A stretch of DNA of 64,000 nucleotides from Persicaria tinctoria. Taxonomy: Eukaryota > Streptophyta > Magnoliopsida > Caryophyllales > Polygonaceae. The translations under genes and the position numbers were made by a program. Of this stretch, positions 25,072 to 40,708 are shown one piece after another. Numbering within the stretch: position 1 is the stretch's first letter; each line of letters opens with the position of its first letter. The stretch covers positions 60,833,598 to 60,897,597 of the forward strand of contig JBANSL010000020.1 of the NCBI GenBank assembly GCA_037127255.1, read 5' to 3'. The notes under the pieces are model-generated. The model was not told where the DNA came from. It made no database searches and worked only from the letters and a program-made list of their open reading frames with translations.

Positions 25072-28000
25072 GGGCTGAAGAAGGGTAGAATGAGGATGAA
25101 TGGTAAATGCAGGCGAAATCGAAGAAAACAAATTTAGGTAATTGTGTTTGAAATGATACAACTGTCTTTGTTTTTGTTGTTTGTTTGCAAGTGTAATGTT
25201 CTAAGAAGGTTACAAATTACAATTCTACTTTGGTTTGAAGAGGTGTAAGTTGTCTTCAAGGTAGCTAGTGTGAAAAGTTGGTTTGCTATCACCAACCTTT
25301 CAGACATACATAAGGTCAATCCATGTTTTGCTCATGTCCCAAAATTTGGTTCTATTTAAGATGGTTTATTGAGGTTGAAGTACAGATTTTGAAAGATTGA
25401 AATTTCATTTTGTTAAAAAAGAATCTTAATTGGAAAATGGCTAAGTGATGAAGTTGATTTCATGTAATGTAATTTTTTAGAGTTAGGTTGATTTTGAGAA
25501 TCAGACCTTTTTCAAACAAAAAATAAGAAGATTGAAGATTGAAGATTGATTTCGAGTTTAAATATGAGTTTGCTTCAAGATTAGTTAGAGACCCAAATCA
25601 ATTGAAATTTGGGGAAATCAATACACTTACACTTTTTCTTTATTAATGAGCGACAAGTTGACAGACGGCAAACCGTCGAACATACCTAAATACATATATG
25701 GGTCAATCAAATGGGCAAAAAATGTTGCAATAAAATGAATAAAAATTGGGAGTCCAAAATGATACATTATTTCGTTGCAAGTACTAATGTACAATGTGAC
25801 GACAGTTGCATATTACTTGGACCTACCTACCTCTCAATGGACGGCTTCAATTCAATTCCAAATGCTTGATTATGCAACATTTACATTCATGTCGCTTTCA
25901 ACCATGGCCACCATATATGCCCACGATTTTTATGTTCTTATTACAACTCCATTTATTTATTGTTTCCATTCTTCATTCTTTGTTTCACGGAGCAAGGAGT
26001 TTCTCAATGACTATAATCAAATGTTAAGATAGAAATAATATAAGTATAGTATATAATTAGGTGAGCTACTTACCTGTTAGGTTAGGTTGACGAGGATCTA
26101 TTAGGCACCGAACAATCAATTGAAGGAGATATTTCTGCAACTCGCGTGGAAAATCTGAGGGAAAAGGACAATATACAGATGAATAACATCAACATGCATG
26201 CTGTGTGAGGAGAAATATCAGCCCCTAATTTGTTCTCGAACGTTGCACAATCAAACGTTCGAAATTGGCGATCACGTGACACAGCTGCTCCCAGACAAAT
26301 TGTTCTTCCATTTCACGGTGGAGATTGCAGCAAAGCCACAGCTTGCAAGCTCCATAGATCCTTTGCAAATGTTATGGGGTCTGATTGAATCTGACCTCTT
26401 AACCCCACAAAGCATGGATGGGACGGGACCCACATACACGATCTACAGACGGTCACAATTTGTAGCGGTGGGGCCCGGATTTGGGCCCCACACTACATGT
26501 TCAATGGACGGCCGGAAATTGCAGGCTAGGGTTTGATTGAGGGTGTATGGTAATTGGTATTGGTCTGTATGGTGTGGGTGGGGTAAGGACGAAGATTTTT
26601 TGTAGTGAAAAGGACACGAGATGTTTGTTTTTTGTTCGTGGTTGTGGTTGTAATTCTTCAGCCTATTCGAGGTGGCTGGGTGTCCTCCGACGATCAGGCT
26701 GAGCTGTGGCGGCTCACTCGACGCGTTATGGCAGCCCACCAAAACGGACTAACAACCGAGAGTCCGGGACAAATGGTTTGATTGTAACGTACTGTTTATA
26801 GGTCAATGCTACCAATTCGTCTTAAAGGCCCTAGTTTGTTGAACCTTGAATAGCGAGTTTCACCTACCAAGATACCGCGAGCTGAGCTCAACAAATGCAC
26901 ATGTATTGAGCAAACAGCAAACAACAAAGACTGCCCTTGTGAAGAGAGTACGGCTCAAGATCACTTGTCGCGGTTCAGTGGTGGTCACATCCTCCATAAT
27001 GCAAATTGATGCATGTTCGAATGCTTCGTAGCCACTGTGGGGCTCACGTCCGTCCCAAGCAACCAACGGTCCAAAATTCTCGTGCAGTTTCCTTCGCTGT
27101 CAGAGCCCCACCGAATTCCCCTTCTGTGTCTGAATAATCAAAGGCTGTAAAATTGAAGAAACTGTGCGTCTTGAGGGGCAAACTGGTGGAAGCTGGTGTG
27201 AATTTTCCCCAATGAAAATGACTTCCAAAGCTAAAGAGGAGCTACTAGCTCTTCTTGACCGCAGGGTTCCTTGCCCACCTAAGATTTGAATTTTCAAGTT
27301 GGCATGTCTCCAATTGCCAGTTGAAGCACCTGCAAAACAGATGCTTTCTAGAAGGACCAGAAAAAAGCAGCTCATATGTACACGAATAAGAGCTCTGCTT
27401 ATAAATTAGTAACGCTATCACCACTCGCTTTGAGTAGTGATTGCATTTGACAACAAGACTCTTTTTCGCTTTCCTGCCTGAGTCCAGGTCTTATCGTCTG
27501 CTGTTTTCTTTCCAACACACAATTTCCATTCTGATATTAGGTATTAGTGATTTCGCTCTTCTGGAAATCATCAGCTAGACATCAACTGCTCTAGCTTCTA
27601 GAACTCAAGAACCACTCACTTTTCTAGCCCGTGTTCTTGATGTTCACTATTTTACTTGCACTGAATTCACATCTGACAGTTCTCAGTGCGTCATCTGATT
27701 CATCTTCCTGTCAAAATTGCAAGATAAAATGCATCTACAGATTTGTCACACATCATCCAGAGGTAGCTGGAAGGATTTAAGAAAAGCTCGTCTCAAGTAC
27801 TGATGGCTGCATAATCCTTTTTCCCAGACATCAAAACAAGGCCAGGCTTCCATATTGGGTGATCCATAATGTCATTCCACCCCTTATGAAACACCATTAA
27901 CATAAAACTATATGCAGAATAACTGAAACAGAACAACACGCAAGAAAAAGAGATGCACGATGAATAGAGCAAAACAATTCCATGTAAATACGGTATGAGG

Positions 28001-30423
28001 TAGCCCTCCTGTCATTAACCTATTACATAAATAAAATGTTCTTCATTGCAAAATTGTCAAATATATATTACTCCATATTGAACAACCAGGATTTGTAAGG
28101 GTGGTAGGCGAATACATTCACAGGTTACAATATATATAAAAGTACAGAGATGTGGCACAGCTGCTTATGATTCCTGCTGCACAAAAAAATTGATCTTCGC
28201 CTGATATCTATTCAAACTTCTTCATCGATAATTTTCCCTTGCTAACATATATCTCCAACAACGTCATCAAGCAAACATATATTGGATGTGATTACTGATT
28301 AACATCAATACCCTCAAAATAAAGATAAGATATTAATATCAGTCACTTCAATACAAAAAAATTACTTTAGGGCTTCACTGAAAGAAAACTCATTTGTTTC
28401 AGTGTCATTCAAGAACTCTTAAACTTGATTTTTATGCCCTTCTATTTTCCTCGGATTTCTATAGAAATTTTTATTTATGCAACAAAATTAACTGTAGACT
28501 TGCTTTCAGAGAAACTTTTTTAAACACAATCTGCATCATATGAAATTCAAAGAGCAATGTCGGGGAAAAATTGAATGGTCTTTAACCATAATCCAGTAGA
28601 ATCTGCGTCATCATGTCTATTATTTTGGTCGATAGGTCTCAACAAGCAAATTTTTGTAGATCATTCCATCCCTGTTCTCACGAGATCATCCCCAATGCCT
28701 TCTTTTGTGCAAAATATTTGATTTTTCGGTTGCTATGCATTTATGGCTCGAATAGTTACATGGTTGCTCTTGATAAGTGATCAAATTTTCCTCAGCTATG
28801 AACTAACACAAGACGCTTAACAAAAAGGCAAGGCAAAATCTCGAATCCCCTCCCAAACCCACCGGAATATCGATCAATTAGGAGCAATCCGAATATTTAT
28901 CCGTAGAGTATATACTCTATTGACAAGAGCATCTCAAATGAAACTGCGAATAGACAGAAATATGGCAAATCGAAACTCAAAAGATAGCATAGCGAAAACC
29001 CTAGATTGATATCTGGTTTTTGTACCCGAATTCGTCAAAATAAAAACGACAGTAACTATCCACCAAAGAACGGAAGGAAGATTTACCGCAGAGCTAAGGC
29101 GATTGAAAATTGCCGACGCTGCAATGAGGAGGATTTTCGGCTCTCCGATCCGGCGGCGCGCTTAGTCCTGACTCCTGAGTTCCTGATCCATGTGCAACTT
29201 CTCCGCGGGGTTTTTTAAGTTTGTTCTTACTTCTTAGACATGCAAACATGGGCCAACCTATTAGCCTGGCCCAATAGACTCAAAGGCCGGGCTTGGGCCA
29301 ATGATCAAGCCCAAGCGAGCCGGTAGGTTCGGCTCGCCAATATATATTATTTATGTAAAATTGTAGTAAAATATTAGATATATTGATTATATAGCCTTGT
29401 ACATCTATTAGTACTTCAATAATACTAAATGACTAATAGTATTCAAATCACATTTAAATTAAGGAATACAATATTATTATATAAATTATTTTCAAGATTT
29501 TTTCCATTTAAACGAACCTACACTAAATATTGAGAGTGTGATTTCAAAGTTGTGTATCTTTATTTTGTATAAAATTCCAATATTTTGGGATACTTAACAC
29601 ATATTGTAAAGTTTAACATCAAACGCAAAAATAAAAAAACATTTCACAAACTTTTAATGGGTTGCCTAGGGGGCTACCCGACCGGCCCATGTGGGCGGGC
29701 TTGGACAAGGTTGTTGGCCCAAAAATAATGGCCCAAGATTTTCACATAGGCTCGACCCAAACGCCGTTCTCCTCACTTAAATGAGAGATGTTTTCAAAAT
29801 CCACATACACTTTCACAAAGGTTAACTTTAGGAAAAGTCGAAAAGATAAGTAAAGATGTCAATGAAAATGGAATAAATTAAAAGATCTAGAACACCAAGT
29901 ACCCAAAGTACTAATTAATAAAAAAAGAAAGAAACATTGTAATTTTTATTATTAAAACCATTACTAGTTCACAATACATGTGCACGTACTCACGTTGTTG
30001 AATGTATTTCACATTGTACCTATGAAATCTAGAGCTTAGTTTTTAAAATTCTGTTTTATGTTACTTTGGTCGATCTCGAGTTAGCAGACAGAGCTGTACT
30101 CGAAATCGAGTTGATGGCAGTTATATATGGTTTATGTTTTAAGCATATGTTCTTAGCTAAGTTAGTGGCGTAGTGGGGTGCAGTTACCCGAGTAGTTTCT
30201 AGCAGTTGTGACAATGGTTTTAGTAGTGTTTGTAATGCAGTTGGTCAAGGTTAATGGTGAATCAGTTTTATCTCTCTCTCTCGAATGTGTGTGTTGTTTT
30301 GGTGTCTTTGAGTGTGCACTAGCATCCAATTGATCCCCAATTCGAGTTGCAACACACGTGACATTGTACAGTACTATTAAAAGCTCAAGCTCAAACCAAA
30401 GGATGCACGTAAGATGCATGTTT
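25072..30423. other. 5.3-kb stretch without a recognised protein gene
   Basis: I recognise no coding gene. On the minus strand 28980-29200 looks like a first exon: GC-rich, then GCG followed by GTAAAT at about 29085. Segments near 27300-27340 (AG-bounded, reading TGNWRHANLKIQILGGQGT) and 26082-26130 (ending ACAG before GTAAGTAG) also look exon-like, but no conserved protein results, so a non-coding or very short-ORF transcript is possible. A GGGCC/GGCCC-rich pair of blocks at 29250-29335 and 29640-29765 may be the ends of a degraded transposon. Confidence 0.35.
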
Positions 30424-33103
30424 TCAGTTGGGCTCTTTGTTGTCGTTGATCCACTTAGCGAAGCAGTCAATGGTGTTCATATCAGACCTATAGTGTTTCT
30501 GGGTGAACTCCAAAAGGGCAGGCCATGTAAACTCAGGGTACAATCTCGGGTTCGCGTCATCGACAAGCTCATCGTGCGCCTTCACCACCTTGTCCTTCCC
30601 CGGGTTCATGAAGAAAGCCAGCGACTTCCTTGTTACCTCCTTGTTCACCAGCGCCCTGTGTAGACAACTCTTGTACCTCCCATTTGTCAATGCCTGCACA
30701 TATCCCATATGAAATTCATTCATTTTACTTGGAACTTCGATCATTTTCGTTGAATTGGTTGATCCCCCCATTGAGAATTTGAGACCTATTGTTGAAAGAT
30801 GTCCTCCCTTAGGTCCCTTCAATTCCCCATTTCAGAGAAATTTGGTGTTCTTTTTTGAAAATTTTAGGCATATTTTTTTGTTTTATAGATTATAAATCTC
30901 ATTCTAAAAAATAAGATCGAAAATAACATAAAAAATAGAGAGATTTTTTCAAATTTGCAACATTTTGTAACTTTGGAGATCGGACTAAAACCATTTAGAA
31001 AATATAAATTTTGTTTTTCCATTTTGAAAAAAAAAAACTAGACTATAAAAGATACCCAAATTAAATATCACCATTTAAAAAAAGTCAGAGAGTTTGAGGA
31101 ATAATAATAATAATAAAATGATCTTTCGTGTATAATCTTGCATAATCTTTCGTGTAAAAGATACCCAAATTAAATCTCATTTTTCGTTAATAATAAAGAA
31201 TTTCAAACTCAGTGAAAAAATATCATTTTTCGTTACTAATTAAATCATAAGAAAATGATCTTTCGTGTAAAATCCTGCATAATCTCGAATGTTATAAGTT
31301 AGTTCCAGTATATGAGTTTCCTTTAAAGGGCTACGTGAGAGTTAAATTTGATGTGCGCATATTTAGCAAAAATAGAATGTCTAATCTAGTTAGAGGGTTG
31401 GGCATACCATGAATGTGTCACCAATATTGACGACAAATACATCGAAATCAGAGTAGACGAATCGCCATTCACCGTCGACAAAGACTTGGAGACCGCCAAC
31501 TTGGTCTTGGTGGAGGATGGTGATAGAGGTAGGATCTGTGTGAGGTCCGGTTCCGAGGGTATCCTCAGGCTTCTGGCAAGGCGGATAATAGTTGAGCCTC
31601 ATGATTGAGTCATTGCTCTTGTAAAAATTGCGAAAAGGTTCTCTTCCTATGCCCAAAGATACGCCAAGAAGTTCGGTTACGTTGAGTGCAAGCTTGTTCA
31701 TTGCGTTGCAGAAGTCTTGGTACACCTTCCTACATGCAATGCGATCAATGGTAGAAAAAAGGGAAATATAACACTTACATATATATCATATGCATATGCA
31801 TTTCATCCTGTACCAAAAAAGGTAAGATACTAAGATGCATGGATAGACATGTGACATTCTTATTATATACATAATTGTTGGACCATGCCACTTGATTTTA
31901 AGTCGAGTTGGGTCAATTTGAACTAAAAGCCAAGAAGTTTTCCCAATTGCACACATGAGTGTAAAGTTACACTCAAATCAAGGGGCAGATCTAGATATTG
32001 CTAGGATTATCATTGATCGCCCACTCCAATTCAGAAAAAATATATAGACAATAATATTAGAGTCTAGTTGAAGTTATAAAGAAAATATGGAACTTTTAAT
32101 ACTTGTGGAGTTATGGTTTACTAGTTGAGTTTACTCAATTTTATAGTACTGTATATAATTATCACCATTTGTTTATTTACTTCATAAAATTTAATTAACA
32201 GTTCATAATTAAAATAAAAACACAATAAAATCTCAACCTCTGAATTAAATTAAAAAAATTCCTAACAATATATTTAATTAAAATTAAAATTATAGCCAAA
32301 ATAAAAATGAAAAAAAATTGTGATAATATTTCAACAAATCATTTGTCTACCTTTGCACATGAGGAAAAAATAGTTATTTATTCATTATTATATGTCTTTT
32401 TTGAGGGAAAATATTGCCCAAATTTTGTGCTATATTTTTTTAAATGACGTATTTAAATCACATTAAAAATTTATCATTTTTGTTTGCACTTTGAAATTCT
32501 TTATAATTCAAAATCCAACTTAAAATAATTATTTAGGGGGTAAAAAATCAAGAAAGAAAAAGAGTTAAAAAATGAAGAACAAGAAATTACAACTTACCCC
32601 AAGTGTGCAAAATCTTTTCCAATAGACTTGACAAAGTAGTCCTCAACAACCCTAGCCTCGCCCTCAGGCGTGTAGCGAAACGACAGCGTTTCCTTCCACG
32701 GAAGCTTCGACGTGAACCTCCCGGTGAAGCTATCGGCGTACCCAACGTGTTCGCCGATCTTCCTCTTGGAGCGCTGCTTCTCCGCGAGCGGCAGCTCGAA
32801 GAAGTCATCAAAGTGCTTATGCGCCGCCTGGATCAGCTCCGGCTCGACGCCGTGGTTCGCCACCAGGAAGAACCCGTGCTTCCGGCACGCCTCATTGATC
32901 TGGCTCGTGGCCTTGGCCGTCGCCTCCGGGTCCCCCGAGAAGAACCCCATTAGGTCGATCACCGGGACCTCGAGCGTCGGCGCGTCCAGGTTCGGCTTCT
33001 CGTGCTCCGGCCACAGGAACTCCCTCGGGATTTTGGCTTGGTGCCTCAGGATCTTCGAGTCGAAGGCGAAGGCCGAAGATGGACTCGAGCTGTCGACCAT
33101 CAT
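30424..33103 (-). CDS. GA20ox: Gibberellin 20-oxidase (2-oxoglutarate/Fe(II) dioxygenase)
   Basis: Cytosolic enzyme that oxidises C-20 of GA12/GA53 in successive steps to GA9/GA20, a rate-setting step of gibberellin synthesis. Three exons (32598-33103, 31408-31729, 30424-30693) with GT/AG borders give 365 residues, the family's usual size. The GA20ox-specific LPWKET (134-139) and NYYPPCQKP (about 215) are both present. Iron ligands are His232 and Asp234 (HTD) and His288 (SCLHRA); the 2-oxoglutarate-binding RxS is Arg298/Ser300. The N-terminal DIOX_N part spans about 45-150. Two in-frame ATGs (33103, 33100) are adjacent; either could be used. GA20ox genes are normally repressed by gibberellin feedback, but no such element can be read here. 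Confidence 0.95.
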
Positions 33104-33172
33104 GACGCTCTTGGGAAATGTTAGATCGATGAATGGTATACATGAATCTTTGGAGGGTGCATCGTTGAGGTA

Positions 33173-33180
33173 TTTATAAA
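33173..33180 (-). promoter_or_regulatory. TATA box of the GA20ox gene
   Basis: TATAAATA on the minus strand, 70 bp upstream of the ATG. Transcription would start near 33145, at about the position of an out-of-frame ATG (33143). Confidence 0.65.
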
Positions 33181-33448
33181 ACTTGGTGCATTGTATGGGA
33201 GTTTATTAGTGTAGGTTAAGATTATTAACCAGCGTTGACGCGGTACGGTACAATGGGAAATTTTCGATTACCACGTATCATACCGATACCATTCGGTATG
33301 TTATTTTCCCTACCATGTACCAACCGAAAGTTTTGGTAACCGAAATGGTCGGTTACCGAACGTCGGTACCGTGGTACCAACAAAATAAAATTCAATTATT
33401 ATTTACGTAATTTAATATTATGGTATCCGACGTTGGTACCAACACTAA

Positions 33449-33524
<76 letters not shown>

Positions 33525-33620
33525 GTTCTAGTTGAACGAGTGATATGGTGTAACATGCAACGTAATTACGATCGTTAGATCTAATAAAATCAATGGCATA
33601 AGATGGTACAATATACTGTA

Positions 33621-34162
33621 TCTATATACATATACTAAAACCGATGCATTGAAGCCTGCGTGGTGGCATGTGAGTGAATCTGCCTACGTGGCGACGCGTG
33701 AGTGCGTCTCGCAAAACTTTCTCTCTTCAAAAAGGAAAGCTAATAAAAATAATAAGATAGTTCTAATCTATATAATTAAAAATATTTATTTTATTTTACC
33801 ATTAATTCATATAATTGAATAGATGGAATATATTATACAAGAGTAAATAATAGTGTGGAATCTATAGATGGAATATATTTATATATCGATTATTTAGTGT
33901 GGAAAGAATTATTTATATCAAAATTAATTATTTCATAGTTATTTTATTTATATCTATATTATTTTTTAGGAGAATGAGTTATTTAGATCTAGATTAATTT
34001 TAATCTTATATTTCCACTTATTAGTTTAATTATCATAATGTAATTCATATTTATTTATTTATTTATTTTTATATTTTTAATAGGATTTTTTTATAGATAA
34101 TAAGTGAAGTTTTATAATATTGTGTTAATATATTCCCGTGCAGGGAACGGGGCATACACTAG
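33621..34162 (+). mobile_element. Non-autonomous Helitron, 542 bp
   Basis: Begins TCTATATACATATACTAAAA right after an A and ends GCATACACTAG right before a T, as expected for Helitrons, which insert between A and T without target duplication. A short hairpin, CCCGT-N7-ACGGG, lies 11 nt before the CTAG end. The start resembles the common plant Helitron 5' end TCTATATA...AAAA. No RepHel coding sequence. Confidence 0.75.
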
Positions 34163-35107
34163 TTCCACCATAATTTCTCAAACGAACGCTGCTCCACCCT
34201 CCTAATTACAAACTTTCCTTTTCGGCTTTTTCATATTTAATTTTTTTTATTCAAACTCTCCATCTTCTGATGACAAATCACCCGATATTAATCAATACAT
34301 TTCTAAATTCAAATAAAGAAATATTATTCAAATGAACCAGCTATAATTAATCGTAAGTGCAAAGTTCAAATTTATAATACTTAATATTCATTTTAAAAAG
34401 AGTGAATATTCATTTAATTATATTGCTATATTCAATATTATAGAAAAGAAAGGGTAGATGATTTTTTTTAAGAAAGCAAATTTAAACTTAATTTGTATTG
34501 AATAATTAATTTAAATTATAAAAAATTATTATGACTAGACGTATATTTTATCACTAAATCCGTAATGAATAAAATTATAAGCTTAAATGAGTATTTATCC
34601 TATTTGAAGTGAATATTAAGTATATACTAGTTGATGAAAATTAATTATAGAAAGGGGATGCAAAGAGAGAAAATCTAATTTTCAAATGTTCATGTAAATA
34701 TATTCTGAGTGAACATAAATTTATATAAAATTTGAAACTTTCGTATGAGAATATAATTTTATGAAACTATGAAATATTCAAATTTATAATTTTACTAAAT
34801 TATTATTTAAATAAATAATAAATGAATATTTATACTTTTTTAAATGAATATTATATATATTTTAAATGAATATTTACACTTTTTTAAATGAATATTATAT
34901 ATGTATTGACTAATTACATTTAATTGTGGAAAGTATTACGTTCAAAACATCGATTTAAAAGTGAGAATGCTTTTTTCATATTAGACATACTAAATGTTTG
35001 TTTGAAAAATAAAATATATTCCTTATAAATTCAATAAATTTAATTCATATAAACTGACGTTGTTTTTTTCACCTATTTATTCCATAATTTGCTGTGATTA
35101 GATTACA
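34163..35107. other. AT-rich interior of the hAT-like element, nothing identified
   Basis: Very AT-rich sequence with short direct repeats such as TTAAATGAATATT (three times near 34840-34895). No open frame of note and no known family recognised. Confidence 0.4.
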
Positions 35108-35573
35108 TAAATTTCACATTGTGATTGAACTTACTTTCCTTTTTAGTTATCATATATTTGAATCCACTCCATTATAATAAATTTTTTCAATGGATTGTTA
35201 TTAAGAGATAATTTCGACATTGTCAATTAATGTAGGCAATTATTGCCTTTCCAATTCTAATCTTACACAATTATAGACGTTTGATTAAAACAAATTAATG
35301 GTTGATATCTATTTGAAATAAGACACATTTTGCTTACGGTATTCGTAAGCAAAATGTGTCTTATTTCAAATAGATATCAACCATTGATTTGTTTTAATCA
35401 AACGTCTATAATTGTGTAAGATTAGAATGGGAAAGGCAATAATTGCCTACATTAATTGACAATGTCGAAATTATCTCTTAATAACAATCCATTGAAAAAA
35501 TTTATTATAATGGAGTGGATTCAAATATATGATAACTAAAAAGGAAAGTAAGTTCAATCACAATGTGAAATTT
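35108..35573. repeat. Near-perfect foldback, 230-bp arms, 5-nt loop
   Basis: The left arm 35108-35338 and right arm 35344-35573 are reverse complements with only a handful of differences; for example GCAAAATGTGTCTTATTTC and its complement flank the loop GTATT. The transcript would form a hairpin of about 230 bp. Neither arm contains a coding frame. It sits inside the hAT-like element. Confidence 0.9.
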
Positions 35574-35999
35574 TTGTGTTACACGTTACACCCTATAATT
35601 CGTTTCACCAGAACCTCTCCATATATATATATATATAAAATTCGGTACCACGGTACCAACGGGAATTCCGTCGGTACCACGGTACCAACGGGATTCCGTC
35701 GGTACCGATGGTACCGCCAACACTGAAACTAAATATTTTTTATTTTATTTATTTTTAAAATATATATTCGGTACCACGGTGCCACGAGATTTTAATTTTC
35801 ATTACCGTGTACCGTACCGACAATGGTCGGTACCGATGTTTCGGTTACCGATTTCGTCGGTTACCGACTACGTGGTACCAAACTTCTGTTGGTACGGTTG
35901 GTAATCGGTTGGTACGGTAATTTATTTACCACCGCCCAACCCTAATTATTAATCCGTTGTTATGACAAAAGGGATTATGTGAATTGGTACGGAATTAAT

Positions 36000-36232
36000 T
36001 GCGATCGGAAATATTTGATGTTTGACTTTTGTACATGTAGTGTTAGGAGCTAAAAACTATATAAAATCTTATTTATTTTAATTAATTTTTTTCATAGTTT
36101 AATATTTATTAGTAATAAGTATTAAATCGTGAAAAAACTTTAATTAAAAAAATAATATTTTATATAGTTTTTAGTTTCTTAAAATACATACAGAAAGTCA
36201 AAATATCAAATATTTCCGATCGGATAGAGTAT
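36000..36232. repeat. Inverted-repeat MITE with GATCGGAAATATTTGAT ends
   Basis: Left GATCGGAAATATTTGAT (about 36003) and right ATCAAATATTTCCGATC (about 36206) are exact inverted copies; inner arms with ACTATATAAAATCTTATTT pair as well. It lies between the hAT-like element and the LINE 3' end. Stowaway-like in size and base composition. Confidence 0.65.
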
Positions 36233-36365
36233 ATTGTTTTGTACTTCTTATAGTTTTTTTTTTTTTGATTAGGTCAAAAGTCAGATGGAAAGAACCCTAT
36301 CCGAAAGCATCCTGGCGGATGAGGCCAAGCAGGCCTGAGTCAAGATATAAATCTGCCCCCCTGGT

Positions 36366-36582
36366 CAGGGGCGGATCCTGGACCGTTATTTCGGGGATAC
36401 TTGAAGGTAAATTTTTCATCATTTTGAAAATACTTAAAGGTAAAAAAAAAAATCTTTTGTAATTTTTTTCCCGGGTTGGGGATGCTTGACATAAAATATT
36501 AAGAAATTAACACTAAATTTTTTATTTTTTTTATTTTGGGGATGCTTGAGCATCCCAAACACAACACATGGATCCGCCCCTC
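36366..36582. mobile_element. hAT-type MITE, 217 bp, TSD CCCCTGGT, inside LINE RNase H
   Basis: Ends CAGGGGCGGATCC and GGATCCGCCCCTC pair over 12 of 13 bases, and an 8-bp direct repeat CCCCTGGT (36358-36365, 36583-36590) flanks them. Contents are T-rich with a 'ggggatgcttga' motif repeated near both ends. It disrupts the LINE just before its stop codon, so it is younger than the LINE. Confidence 0.85.
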
Positions 36583-36589
36583 CCCCTGG

Positions 36590-38019
36590 TAGAGTAGCAA
36601 AGGTGTGCGACCTTGTCCGCTACCCTGTTACCAATGCAGGGAATATGAGATATTTTAGTCGTCTTGATTGTTCGGAGGGAGGCCTGGATATCGGAAATCA
36701 TCATCTCTATTTCCCATGGGCAGGTGATATATGAATTTAGTGAGTCCGTAACGATTTTCGAGTCTCCTTCTATTATTAGATCTGTTATTCCAAGTTCCCT
36801 GACTTTTCCAATCCCATATCGGAGAGCCAGTGCTTCCGTCATGAGCGGAGATTGTCCATTTATGACTCTACCTCCAATGCTAATCATCTCCCCATACCAG
36901 TCTCTAATGATGAACCCAATTGAGGATTTTGTTGTTGATATAAAGGATCCATCAAAGTTTAGTTTGTATTTCCCTACCGGGGGTTTCTTCCATCGATGGT
37001 TTGCTTTATTCCTTGTTTGGTTTTGTATTTTCTTTTCCTGAAGTACTGCCCCTATTTTGTCCGTTTCCTTCCACTCGCACGCTCTTCTCCAATTTCCAAT
37101 ATTGTCCATGATCATTTTCCTGATGCTCTCCATGGATGGGAGGTTCTTTCCCTTAAATATGGTTTGGTTTCTGATGAACCATATGGTCTACCATCTGAAT
37201 GCTATGTTTTTCCTCATGTCGCGTGGTAAGCTGGTCCCCACAATTTGTAGAATTTTATCCATGTTTCTATTACATTGTAGCAGTGTGTGGATCTCTAGAG
37301 ATATTTCTCGAGTGAATTATTGTTGGAAGTTGTTGATTGGGCATTCAATGAATAAATGGATATCGTCTTCATCATTCTGGTTACGGAATATGCATGTTTG
37401 TGGTACAGACACCCCTTTTTGGGCTAGCCGGGTAGATGTGGCTAGTCCATTATGTTTTATTTTCCATATAAAATTTTTGACTTTTGGCGGGGCGTCTAGC
37501 CCCCAAATCCACGAGTATTCCTCCGATGATTCTTGTTGTATGGTTGTTACAAGATTATACGCACTTGACGTCGTGAACCATCCCTTTGTCAGGCCACCAG
37601 TAGAGTCTATTAGTAAATGGTGTAGCTGGCAGGGGGATTTTGATGATCTCCTCTACTAAATGGATAGGAAGTGTTGATTCCAGTTTCTCCTTCCACCATT
37701 GCCCACCTACTATGTAGTCGCTCACGGTGTCTAGAAGGTTCAAATTATGTTGAGATTCAATTTTATCAATAAGGGGCATCGTTGTGACCCAGTTATCTGT
37801 CCAAAACTTGATTGATCTCCCATCACCCACCAACCAGATGAGACCTGATTTGAATTTGGGGATTAGCGAGCTCATAGTTTTGACCATTGCCAAGATGTGT
37901 TTCCTTTTTTTGGAGTAATTTAGAACATGTTTTTCCTTTAGGTATTTATACTGAATGATTTTGACCCAGTAGTTGTCCGGTTCCGACAACACTTTCCATA
38001 ACAATTTTAGCTGGAGGGC
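36590..38019 (-). pseudogene. LINE ORF2 3' part: zf-RVT and RNase H domains
   Basis: Frames at 37555-38019 read the zf-RVT region (NYWVKIIQYKYLKEKHVL, GDGRSIKFWTDNWV), then frameshift; the Cys/His part continues in another frame around 37330-37550. The frame at 36590-37133 is an RVT_3 RNase H: NFDGSFISTTKSSIGFIIRD, TEALALRYG, IIEGDSKIVTDSL and IGNRVADKVAHL supply the acidic residues. After CYSTRG the frame runs into the 217-bp MITE; beyond it (36292-36357) the last LINE codons continue to a stop. Confidence 0.85.
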
Positions 38020-38024
38020 TTCAT

Positions 38025-40703
<2,679 letters not shown>

Positions 40704-40708
40704 TTCAT

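Larger units (their letters stand above)
33229..35944. mobile_element. hAT-like element with GGTACC-rich ends, TSD ATTATTAA
   Basis: The direct repeat ATTATTAA (33221-33228 and 35945-35952) flanks ends related as inverted repeats: CCAGCGTTGACGCGGTA on the left and, reverse-complemented, TAGGGTTGGGCGGTGGTA on the right. About 200 bp of each end is packed with GGTACC, CGGTACCG and GGTAACCG words in mirrored order. The 8-bp TSD fits hAT. The middle holds an (AT)n tract (33452-33521), a Helitron (33621-34162) and a large foldback (35108-35573). No transposase frame is seen. The TSD is AT-only, so the exact borders carry some doubt. Confidence 0.6.
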
